This document shows positions 43,418 to 48,872 of a stretch of 48,963 bases of DNA, in pieces (position 1 is the first letter of the stretch; the number at the start of each line of letters is the position of its first letter). Where the stretch lies: positions 1 through 48,963 of IMG/VR virus record IMGVR_UViG_3300030085_000471. One strand, 5' to 3'. The stretch is from a virus. The notes beneath the pieces are model-generated. The model did no database searches. It saw only the letters and a program-made list of their open reading frames with translations, and had not been told where the DNA came from. Position numbers and translations under genes: made by a program.

Positions 43418-43823
43418 AATTTTCTCCGTTTAGTTAAGTGCTAGTTCTGTTTTGTATGTCTAAACTAGCAAGAGACACGCAATGTTGTGTTTTGTTATTT
43501 ATCGACATTGAAACACCCTCGCACGTGAGGAAAAATCAGTCTAGATACTTACACTTTTAAAGTCGTCCAACAGTCAGTATCAATACTGTTGGGGAGACTA
43601 AAAGTGGGCAGTTGGGTTAGTAAAGATACCCCGAATTAAATCTAGGCTTTACACTTTAGGTAGTTCATTAACTGCTAATTTCCCTACCAACCCTCGCACT
43701 TTTGTTAAATTGTGACTAAAACTAACAAGGAGTAATATAAATATTTAACTTTGTTCTCCTATCTCGTCTTAGTCACAAACTAATAAGCAAAAACTATCCT
43801 AGTATCGTGTGAAAATAGTTAAT
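43418..43823. other. Gene-free structured leader inside the early operon
   Basis: No credible gene in 406 bp. It holds a long imperfect hairpin (43553-43605), a 10-bp inverted repeat TTGTGACTAA/TTAGTCACAA (43710-43719 and 43769-43778), two copies of CCCTCGCAC (43516, 43691 region), two TTACACTTT copies, and a near-palindrome CCTCGCACGTGAGG. I see no clear minus-strand promoter. A regulatory RNA or protein-binding region is likely. Confidence 0.55.
43553..43605. repeat. Long imperfect inverted repeat (about 18 paired bases)
   Basis: The left arm (43553-43574) and right arm (43585-43605) pair as ACTTTT/AAAAGT, AGTC/GACT and CCAACAGT/ACTGTTGG, with a two-base bulge and a short internal loop around a 10-nt loop. 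No T-tract follows on either strand at terminator distance, so an RNA element or operator fits better than a terminator. Confidence 0.75.
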
Positions 43824-44081
43824 CTAAAGGACAGTCTTCGCTTGTTCTGCCATCTCCATTAATTGTGCTTCTGACACAGCTCCAGCACATAAAGTCTCCA
43901 TAAATCCTATCACAGATTTTGTAATTCTGTAATCTGTCACAGGCACAGGGTTCTCTAACATCTCTGCTTCAACATGATTAAACAAATCAGTTAGTAAATC
44001 CTCTCGGTCACGGAACACATTCAGTCCTGTTATCACAAAACTAATATGTTCTAGTATTTTAGTATTTTCTTCATCACTCAT
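43824..44081 (-). CDS. Small acidic hypothetical protein
   Basis: 85 residues from the second ATG (44081), which is 6 nt after GGAGA: MSDEENTKILEHISFVITGLNVFRDREDLLTDLFNHVEAEMLENPVPVTDYRITKSVIGFMETLCAGAVSEAQLMEMAEQAK. All-helical, acidic. Starts within the end of the preceding gene. Not recognised. Confidence 0.6.
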   Translation of the reverse strand: MSDEENTKILEHISFVITGLNVFRDREDLLTDLFNHVEAEMLENPVPVTDYRITKSVIGFMETLCAGAVSEAQLMEMAEQAKTVL

Positions 44082-44247
44082 TATCATTCTCCATAGTTAA
44101 GTATAGTTTAGTTACTCGCCATTGAATAGTACCGCCATCATTCCAATCATGGTCATAATCTTCCCACTCTATATCAGTGTTTGGATAATGTTTTTCTATA
44201 ACAGGTTTTAAATCTACCATAAAGGCTTTAAATCTTTCTTCCATCAT
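44074..44247 (-). CDS. Small hypothetical protein
   Basis: 57 residues (MMEERFKAFMVDLKPVIEKHYPNTDIEWEDYDHDWNDGGTIQWRVTKLYLTMENDNE). Rich in Trp, Asp and Tyr. The start follows the duplicated GAGGAGAGTGCATGATG coupling element and lies on the stop of the upstream gene. Confidence 0.6.
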   Translation of the reverse strand: MMEERFKAFMVDLKPVIEKHYPNTDIEWEDYDHDWNDGGTIQWRVTKLYLTMENDNE

Positions 44248-44429
44248 GCACTCTCCTCAATATTACTACATTCCCAATCTTTAGAAGCGTCACGGCCAAT
44301 TTCCATCTTCAATTCTTCATAAGCTAAGTCCCCTGCTTCATCTTCGTCTTTTGCTTCTACAACATAATCGTATTGCAAATCTTCATAAGGTATAAAAGAC
44401 ACCCTGTATTTTTTTGGTTTACTCATCAT
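44244..44429 (-). CDS. DpnD/PcfM-like small protein, paralogue 2
   Basis: 61 residues (MMSKPKKYRVSFIPYEDLQYDYVVEAKDEDEAGDLAYEELKMEIGRDASKDWECSNIEESA). Shares the YxV ... VxAKxxxEAxxLA pattern with the genes at 42661 and 44563. Its ATGATG start follows GAGGAGAGTGC, and it ends in EESA, like the gene upstream. Confidence 0.6.
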   Translation of the reverse strand: MMSKPKKYRVSFIPYEDLQYDYVVEAKDEDEAGDLAYEELKMEIGRDASKDWECSNIEESA

Positions 44430-44575
44430 GCACTCTCCTCAAATTTATCTTCATAAAAATAAACAGTAGCTACCACACCTCTAGTCGCACGGTCTCCTGT
44501 ATGCACACTAAATTCTACATCTGCAAACTCGTTATCAAGTCTTTTTAGTAATTCGTATTCAGTTAGTTTTTCCAT
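44426..44575 (-). CDS. Small hypothetical protein ending in EESA
   Basis: 49 residues (MEKLTEYELLKRLDNEFADVEFSVHTGDRATRGVVATVYFYEDKFEESA). Overlaps the upstream gene by 13 bp. Its last codons contain the ribosome-binding site for the next gene, an element duplicated exactly one gene further on. Not recognised. Confidence 0.55.
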   Translation of the reverse strand: MEKLTEYELLKRLDNEFADVEFSVHTGDRATRGVVATVYFYEDKFEESA

Positions 44576-44751
44576 TTTAGCTCCACTGAAATAATCTCTT
44601 GATTCTCATAAGTTTCTGACACTACTTTAAAAGCAGGGTCTAATACATAGTCACCACTCAAAACAAGTTCTTGAGCTTCCTCAGCAGTTTTAGCTTTGAC
44701 TTCTATAACTTCTATTTGGTCAGTTATACTTTTTACTCTGTAAGTATTCAT
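44563..44751 (-). CDS. DpnD/PcfM-like small protein, paralogue 3
   Basis: 62 residues (MNTYRVKSITDQIEVIEVKAKTAEEAQELVLSGDYVLDPAFKVVSETYENQEIISVELKWKN). The closest in this window to the DpnD/PcfM pattern: MxxYRV, a beta strand, VKAKTAEEAQEL helix, then a final strand pair. Biochemical role of the family is unclear. Confidence 0.6.
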   Translation of the reverse strand: MNTYRVKSITDQIEVIEVKAKTAEEAQELVLSGDYVLDPAFKVVSETYENQEIISVELKWKN

Positions 44752-44762
44752 TTAGTTACTCC

Positions 44763-44903
44763 TTAAAACTGTTCCATCAGTAATTGCTCTACTAAATCAT
44801 CATCTTTTTTAGATAATGCTTCTCTAATATCTTCGTTTTCTAAGGCAATGCCTACATCTATTAAATGCTCACCGCATAATGCCATAAATTGATATCTTGT
44901 CAT
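44763..44903 (-). CDS. Tiny acidic helical protein
   Basis: 46 residues (MTRYQFMALCGEHLIDVGIALENEDIREALSKKDDDLVEQLLMEQF), with GGAGTAAATAAAG before the ATG. Helical, acidic. First gene after the terminator at 44991, so it needs either readthrough or the weak promoter at about 44930-44965. Confidence 0.6.
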   Translation of the reverse strand: MTRYQFMALCGEHLIDVGIALENEDIREALSKKDDDLVEQLLMEQF

Positions 44904-44936
44904 CTTTATTTACTCCTTAAAATAATTAACTCTTAC

Positions 44937-44965
44937 AACTTAAGTCATACTGTCAAGTATGTCAA
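44937..44965 (-). promoter_or_regulatory. Candidate promoter with tandem TTGACA boxes
   Basis: On the minus strand TTGACA occurs twice (44965-44960 and 44956-44951), just downstream of a terminator and upstream of a gene. The -10 options (TAAGTT at 17 bp from the first) are weak, so the call is tentative. Confidence 0.4.
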
Positions 44966-44990
44966 GAAATATTTTCAGTTTTTTTAAGGC

Positions 44991-45016
44991 GAAAAAAAAG
45001 GCTACCGAAGTAGCCC
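44991..45016 (-). terminator. Rho-independent terminator after first leftward gene
   Basis: Minus-strand GGGCTAC-TTCG-GTAGCC followed by eight T. A compact UUCG-capped stem directly after the stop of the 45038-45211 gene, so that gene would be transcribed at a higher level than the rest of the early operon. Confidence 0.9.
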
Positions 45017-45037
45017 TTTAATTTAAGTTGATAATAA

Positions 45038-45211
45038 TTAAGCAGTCAAAGTGTTGTTCTTATTTAAATGAGTAACAACTATTTTCCATGCTTCTTTAGT
45101 ATCGTCATCGTGTCCATCATATTCATAAACTATTGCTTTAACAATGTCAAAAGCACTTGTTAAATCTTTAGGCTCTGGATATTGATTAACCATTTTATTT
45201 TTTATCGTCAT
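45038..45211 (-). CDS. First leftward early gene, small hypothetical protein
   Basis: 57 residues (MTIKNKMVNQYPEPKDLTSAFDIVKAIVYEYDGHDDDTKEAWKIVVTHLNKNNTLTA). Ribosome-binding site CGGAGATATAAA. It lies directly after the operator-bearing promoter and before a strong terminator, the arrangement of an immediate-early host-takeover gene. No motif identifies its action. Confidence 0.65.
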   Translation of the reverse strand: MTIKNKMVNQYPEPKDLTSAFDIVKAIVYEYDGHDDDTKEAWKIVVTHLNKNNTLTA

Positions 45212-45241
45212 TTTATATCTCCGTAAAGTTAATAACTATAT

Positions 45242-45281
45242 AGTCTATGTAGTTTTATAGTCTTGTCAAGTAACTACATAG
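45242..45281 (-). promoter_or_regulatory. Leftward early promoter with 10-bp inverted repeat
   Basis: Minus-strand TTGACA (45269-45264), 16-bp spacer, TAGACT (45247-45242). A perfect 10-bp inverted repeat, CTATGTAGTT (45245-45254) and AACTACATAG (45272-45281), brackets the -35 and spacer. It may be an operator; alternatively, on the plus strand, it is followed by six T and could stop counter-transcription. Confidence 0.65.
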
Positions 45282-45580
45282 TTTTTTATTTTATTATCTT
45301 TATATTCTTTACTATGTTTTACTGTTTAGCTTTATATAACTAGTAGTTATAGTATAATACTTAGACTATAAATATTAGTTATGCAACGGCTCAGATTCAC
45401 ACACAAACAAAGGGAATAATTAAGTGATGTCCTAGTATTAAAAAAGCAAATAAAGCATTTTGTCATATTTCTTGACAGAGTAGTTTTTATTTGTTAGGGA
45501 TTTTTAGCAAATAATTCTTGCAAAGATTAGAAAGTCTGTTTAGACTTTATAGTAATTTAACTATTTAGGAGTAAATAAAA
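45282..45580. other. Divergent control region between leftward and rightward units
   Basis: About 300 bp without a gene. Contains the palindrome ATAACTA-G-TAGTTAT (45336-45350), a TATAAT at 45353-45358 with only a weak -35, an orphan TTGACA (45472), and the promoter at 45518-45546. A 12-codon frame at 45379 is too short to call. Very AT-rich. Confidence 0.55.
45518..45546 (+). promoter_or_regulatory. Rightward promoter with inverted repeat over the -10
   Basis: TTGCAA (45518-45523), 17-bp spacer, TAGACT (45541-45546). AAAGTCT (45531-45537) and AGACTTT (45542-45548) form a 7-bp inverted repeat across the -10. It uses the same -10 hexamer as the leftward promoter. Confidence 0.6.
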
Positions 45581-46315
45581 ATGGGAATAACTAACATTTT
45601 AATTAACGAAACGAAGAAAGAATATATATGCCCAGCTAGTTTAGGTTTGGCTGGTAAGCCAATGGAATTAGCTTGGAATGATACAGGCTCTATCGTGAGT
45701 ATGTCGAAAGCTTGGCAGTTTTTAACTAATGACTTTATCAATGCCCCTTTACCTTATAAAGATAAATATAAACTCGTTCGGAAAGACGCAAAGATATGGG
45801 ATTTGGTTAGCAGATTTGGTTCTTGGTCAGGTGATGAAATTAGATGGGATTATTTGGACAGGTATCACATGAAATACAAGACTGTAATTATGGAAGGTAA
45901 GAAATATCTGACAAGCTCTGACATAGCTTTAGAGCAAATTAGACTACATGATAGCTATCAGCAATTAGTTGAGCCTATCTATAAAAATATAGGTGCAGAA
46001 GTTAGGAATATGTTTGAGTATTGGCACAATACAAATACTATCAGAGAGTATAGAATTGGAAAGCCTTATGCCGAAAATATTGAAGATGAAGAATATTATA
46101 CTTTGAAGTTTTACCCTCATAATTTTGGCAAGACTTATCGAGAAAGACTAAAAGAAGCTAAAGAATTTTATGGAGATAAAGCCCCTTTTTTGTTTATAGG
46201 TTGTAAATTTATTTTAAAGTATACTGATGGTAGAGTAGATTTTTGGGGCGGTATGCTTGACACTTCAGATAAAAAAGCTGTTAAGAATGTTAAAAAGTTA
46301 ATGAAAGAAAAATAA
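45581..46315 (+). CDS. Rightward early protein of unknown function
   Basis: 244 residues beginning MGITNILINETKKEYICPASLGLAGKPMELAWNDTGSI, with TTTAGGAGTAAATAAAA as ribosome-binding site. Aromatic- and Lys-rich, mixed alpha/beta, no TM segment or signal peptide. Trp/Tyr-rich stretches (FGSWSGDEIRWDYLDRYHMKY; FEYWHNTNT) and a beta hairpin near the end (FILKYTDGRVDFWGGMLD). It stands alone between its own promoter and terminator, pointing strand-opposite to the replication operon. I do not recognise a family. Confidence 0.8.
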   Translation: MGITNILINETKKEYICPASLGLAGKPMELAWNDTGSIVSMSKAWQFLTNDFINAPLPYKDKYKLVRKDAKIWDLVSRFGSWSGDEIRWDYLDRYHMKYKTVIMEGKKYLTSSDIALEQIRLHDSYQQLVEPIYKNIGAEVRNMFEYWHNTNTIREYRIGKPYAENIEDEEYYTLKFYPHNFGKTYRERLKEAKEFYGDKAPFLFIGCKFILKYTDGRVDFWGGMLDTSDKKAVKNVKKLMKEK

Positions 46316-46335
46316 ATTTAAAATAGTCCCAAAGT

Positions 46336-46365
46336 AGCCCCTCTTAATTGAGGGGTTTTTTATTT
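46336..46365 (+). terminator. Rho-independent terminator, copy 1 of identical pair
   Basis: CCCCTC-TTAATT-GAGGGG followed by six T, directly after the 244-residue gene. The 30 bases from 46336 are identical to those from 46700. Confidence 0.93.
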
Positions 46366-46367
46366 AT

Positions 46368-46396
46368 TTGACACTAACTAAAAAATAGTTTTAAAT
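46368..46396 (+). promoter_or_regulatory. Promoter for the 81-residue gene
   Basis: TTGACA (46368-46373), 17-bp spacer, TTAAAT (46391-46396), starting 6 bp after the preceding terminator hairpin's T-tract. It makes the next gene an independent one-gene transcript. Confidence 0.75.
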
Positions 46397-46433
46397 ACTT
46401 ACATATTAACTATTACTTAAAAGGAGTAAAAAA

Positions 46434-46679
46434 ATGAATATAAATATTCACACTGTAAAAGAAGTCGAAAAAAGCGAGATAAAAGAAAACATTACAGATA
46501 ATGGCAAAAAGTACTACACAATGACGATAGCTATTACTTATGATGAGCTTGGGACTTGTAGAGAGAGAAGAAGTGCTGACGATAACACTACTTTCGGAGA
46601 CATGGAAGTAGTAACAAACTTTTCACTCTATGCTGATACTAGAGAAGCTTTAGAGTTTAAAGTAAAGGCTTTGACATAA
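46434..46679 (+). CDS. Rightward small protein of unknown function
   Basis: 81 residues (MNINIHTVKEVEKSEIKENITDNGKKYYTMTIAITYDELGTCRERRSADDNTTFGDMEVVTNFSLYADTREALEFKVKAL). Predicted beta-rich, with a possible OB- or sheet-like core. Own promoter, AAAAGGAGTAAAAAA ribosome-binding site, and own terminator. Lies next to the candidate origin. Not recognised. Confidence 0.75.
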   Translation: MNINIHTVKEVEKSEIKENITDNGKKYYTMTIAITYDELGTCRERRSADDNTTFGDMEVVTNFSLYADTREALEFKVKALT

Positions 46680-46699
46680 GTCTTATTAATCCCCTTGAA

Positions 46700-46729
46700 A
46701 GCCCCTCTTAATTGAGGGGTTTTTTATTT
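46700..46729 (+). terminator. Rho-independent terminator, copy 2 of identical pair
   Basis: Same CCCCTC-TTAATT-GAGGGG stem-loop and T-tract as at 46336; 30 of 30 bases match. Isolates the origin-like region from upstream transcription. Confidence 0.93.
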
Positions 46730-46767
46730 CCGAGTTCTAGCAGTTATTTACAAGTCTATTAAATTAG

Positions 46768-46884
46768 TTATCCACAGCTAGGATCGAAAGACTTCAAAAG
46801 ACCTTTAAAGATTTATTCTCAAAGACTTTAAATAAAATTGAGGTCTTTCGAGTTTAGCTAACACTTATCCACAAGTTATCCACA
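46768..46884. promoter_or_regulatory. Three perfect DnaA boxes
   Basis: TTATCCACA occurs at 46768-46776, 46865-46873 and 46876-46884, all on the plus strand; the last two are 2 bp apart. This is the high-affinity E. coli-type DnaA consensus. Confidence 0.85.
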
Positions 46885-46950
46885 GAAGTAAGGTTAACAC
46901 TCTTAAAAGCCTTGATATGTTAAACCTTATTAAGATATGTAGTTCTCTGA

Positions 46951-46980
46951 GGCTCTGAAAGGCTCTGTAAGGCTCTGTAA
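46951..46980. repeat. Tandem 10-bp iterons
   Basis: GGCTCTGAAA, GGCTCTGTAA, GGCTCTGTAA lie head to tail, preceded by a degenerate TTCTCTGA and followed by CTCTTTAAAG. They lie 70 bp from the paired DnaA boxes. Confidence 0.8.
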
Positions 46981-47471
46981 CTCTTTAAAGCTACCCTTAC
47001 CCCTTATTAGTCTTATTAAGTCTGTGAAGTTCTGTTTAGCTCTTTGAGGTTGTTATATATTAATTTACAGTCTTTAAAGTCCCTCTGTAGGCTTGTTAAG
47101 TCTCACTTTATGTTTCTTTATAGCTCTTTAAAGGTCTTTTAAATTTAAAAAGCTTGTAAAGTCTCTATTTATAGACTTTTGAAGTCTTTTAAGACCTACT
47201 AGGCTGGAGCCACCCCCCTATATCCCTATATATATACTAGTGGTTCTACATTTTTACAGGTTTTTCAGTGTTAAGACAGGAGCTTTGTTCGGCTTCAGTG
47301 GAACTCTAACAACTTCATAGACCCTAGAGCTAGTCTCCACAGGCTTTATAGTCCTCTAAAGTCTATAAAGTGTTGTTCTTGGTTCCTTACTATTCAACCC
47401 GGGCGACCTACAATGTCATTATACACCTAGATTCTTACTTTGTCAAGTACTTAAGTATTTTATCACAAAAC

Positions 47472-47499
47472 TTGACAAAACTAAAAGAAGCTTTATAAT
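47472..47499 (+). promoter_or_regulatory. Perfect-consensus late promoter at terS
   Basis: TTGACA (47472-47477), 16-bp spacer, TATAAT (47494-47499). The expected start of transcription, about 7 nt past the -10, falls at or next to the terS ATG (47507). It should drive the packaging, structural, lysis and curli genes. Confidence 0.85.
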
Positions 47500-47506
47500 A
47501 AGATGT

Positions 47507-47911
47507 ATGAGTAATTTACCTGCTAATAAAAGATTAACAGAAAAACAACAATTATTTTTAGATAATATCCTTACTACTCAAGGAGATTTAAAACTATCTG
47601 CTGAACTTGCCGGATACTCAGGAAATCACTACCAAGTTATAAAGAGTTTAAAAGAAGAAATAGTCGAATTAGCCTCGAATGTACTAGCAAGAGAAGCTCC
47701 TAAAGCAGCTTTTAAGCTCGTTGAAGTTATGACTGCTGCTGATGCGATACCACAGGCCAATGTGAAACTACAAGCTGCTCAAACAGTCTTAGATAGAGTT
47801 GGTTTAGGTAAAACAGAACGAGTAGATGTCAACCATAATGTGCAAGGTGGTATTTTTATCCTACCTGAAAAACATACTATAGATGTAGAATATGCCGAAC
47901 AAGAAAACTAA
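47507..47911 (+). CDS. terS: Terminase small subunit candidate (TerS)
   Basis: 134 residues. N-terminal helix-turn-helix (KRLTEKQQLFLDNILTTQGDLKLSAELAGYSG), a central helical oligomerisation part (LKEEIVELASNVLAREAPKAAFKLVEVM ... NVKLQAAQTVLDRVGLGKTERVDV), and a C-terminal GGIFILPEKHTIDVEYAE that should contact TerL. This is the standard small-terminase layout in marine phages, recognising phage DNA for packaging. There is no Shine-Dalgarno sequence before the ATG, in line with a leaderless start. The 3' end overlaps the next gene by 20 bp. Confidence 0.82.
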   Translation: MSNLPANKRLTEKQQLFLDNILTTQGDLKLSAELAGYSGNHYQVIKSLKEEIVELASNVLAREAPKAAFKLVEVMTAADAIPQANVKLQAAQTVLDRVGLGKTERVDVNHNVQGGIFILPEKHTIDVEYAEQEN

Positions 47912-48077
47912 ATCCACAGTCAACAAAGCTGGTAACTATACCAAGCCTACTATGCGTAAGAATTTGTTTAATAAAATTAAAGCCGGAGGTAAGGGTGGTA
48001 GACCCGGCCAATGGTCAGCTCGAAAGGCTCAAATGTTAGCTAAACAGTACAAAGCTAAAGGCGGAGGATATAAATAA
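47892..48077 (+). CDS. Basic GGRPGQWSARKAQ protein (DUF5872 N-terminal-half-like)
   Basis: 61 residues: MPNKKTKSTVNKAGNYTKPTMRKNLFNKIKAGGKGGRPGQWSARKAQMLAKQYKAKGGGYK. KGGxPGQWSARKAQxLAxxYKxxGGGY is a motif I associate with the first half of DUF5872 proteins. Very basic; probable nucleic-acid binding in packaging or in the virion. Overlaps terS by 20 bp and the next start by one base. Confidence 0.7.
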   Translation: MPNKKTKSTVNKAGNYTKPTMRKNLFNKIKAGGKGGRPGQWSARKAQMLAKQYKAKGGGYK

Positions 48078-48217
48078 TGTATTTTGGACTAAAAGAAATG
48101 TTAAACTGGTTAAAAGACTTAGTAGGTTTTCATAAACCTGTCAAAAAACCTGTAAGCAAGAAAAGAAAATATGTCAGAACTAAAAAAGTCGCAAAGAAGT
48201 CTAAGAAGTTGGACTAA
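48077..48217 (+). CDS. Small basic amphipathic protein
   Basis: 46 residues (MYFGLKEMLNWLKDLVGFHKPVKKPVSKKRKYVRTKKVAKKSKKLD): an amphipathic N-terminal helix followed by a Lys-rich tail. Starts on the TAATG of the previous gene and overlaps the following gene by 47 bp. It sits between two proteins that look like halves of one family. Confidence 0.5.
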   Translation: MYFGLKEMLNWLKDLVGFHKPVKKPVSKKRKYVRTKKVAKKSKKLD

Positions 48218-48422
48218 ACAGAAGTGGCGAACTAAATCAGGTAAGAAGTCTAGTGAGACTGGTGAAAGATATTTACCCTCTGCAGCTATTGCAGCTTTAA
48301 CTCCAGCAGAGTATGCTGCTTCTTCCCGTAAGAAAAGAGCAGATACTAAGAAAGGTAAACAACATTCTAAGCAACCTAAGAAGATTGCAAAGAAAACTAG
48401 ACAATATAGAAAAACATCATAA
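48171..48422 (+). CDS. Basic SLRSWTKQKWRTKSGK protein (DUF5872 C-terminal-half-like)
   Basis: 83 residues: LKKSQRSLRSWTKQKWRTKSGKKSS, RYLPSAAIAALTPAEYAASSRKKRA and KKGKQHSKQPKKIAKKTRQYR. The SLxxWTxxxWxTxxGxxxxxxxRYLPxxxxxxLTPxE pattern follows the GQWSARKAQ half in single-chain DUF5872-type proteins, as I recall them. Strongly basic. Its stop overlaps the next start (TAATG). Confidence 0.7.
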   Translation: MSELKKSQRSLRSWTKQKWRTKSGKKSSETGERYLPSAAIAALTPAEYAASSRKKRADTKKGKQHSKQPKKIAKKTRQYRKTS

Positions 48423-48709
48423 TGAGTAAGAAAGATTCAAGATTAGCACGAGCTGGAGTTTCAGGTTTTAACAAGCCTAAAAGAACTCCTAATCATCCTA
48501 AGAAGTCACACATCGTAGTAGCTAAAGAAGGCGATAAAATTAAAACTATTCGTTTTGGTCAACAAGGTGCTAAGACAGCTGGGAAACCTAAAGCTGGTGA
48601 ATCCTCTAAGATGACAGCTAAACGTAAAAGCTTTAAAGCTCGTCATAGAAAGAATATTAATAAAGGTAAAATGTCCGCAGCCTATTGGGCTGACAAAGTT
48701 AAATGGTAA
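48422..48709 (+). CDS. Conserved basic phage protein
   Basis: 95 residues (MSKKDSRLARAGVSGFNKPKRTPNHPKKSHIVVAKEGDKIKTIRFGQQG ... AKRKSFKARHRKNINKGKMSAAYWADKVKW). The FNKPKRTPxHPxKSHxVxAKEGxxxKxIRFGQQG core and the AYWADKVKW end are widely conserved in marine phages near terminase. Arg/Lys-rich with no enzymatic motif; DNA-associated packaging or virion role is possible. Confidence 0.75.
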   Translation: MSKKDSRLARAGVSGFNKPKRTPNHPKKSHIVVAKEGDKIKTIRFGQQGAKTAGKPKAGESSKMTAKRKSFKARHRKNINKGKMSAAYWADKVKW

Positions 48710-48710
48710 A

Positions 48711-48872
48711 ATGCCTCAGTTAGGAAGTAACGAAAAACCAGTACTAATGACCAACAAGAAAAATGGTGGTCGAGTAGGTAAAGGTTCTAGACCTAGACCA
48801 ATTCCAGACAAAGCACAGTTTGCTAAGAATTGGGATGCTATTTTTAATAAAGGCACGAAGTCGGAAGACTGA
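48711..48872 (+). CDS. Small basic protein preceding terL
   Basis: 53 residues (MPQLGSNEKPVLMTNKKNGGRVGKGSRPRPIPDKAQFAKNWDAIFNKGTKSED). Ends at 48872 (equivalent to position 8), 66 bp before the terL start. Gly/Lys/Arg-rich first half, aromatic second half. Frequent in this position in marine phages; function unknown. Confidence 0.65.
   Translation: MPQLGSNEKPVLMTNKKNGGRVGKGSRPRPIPDKAQFAKNWDAIFNKGTKSED

Larger units (their letters stand above)
46730..47471. other. Candidate replication origin, gene-free
   Basis: Over 700 bp without a gene. It contains three perfect DnaA boxes, three 10-bp tandem units, many TTTAAAG-type near-palindromes (such as GTCTTTAAAGTC at about 47070), repeats of AAAGTCT/AGACTTT, and a very AT-rich run (CTATATATATACTAG, about 47226-47240) that could unwind. 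The end leads into the terS promoter. Function as an origin is inferred; no experiment is implied. Confidence 0.6.

Noticed and set aside
46730-47471. CRISPR array or tRNA cluster in the repeat-rich gap
   Set aside because: The repeats are short words (7-12 bp) without regular spacing or spacer-like unique units, and no cloverleaf is visible.
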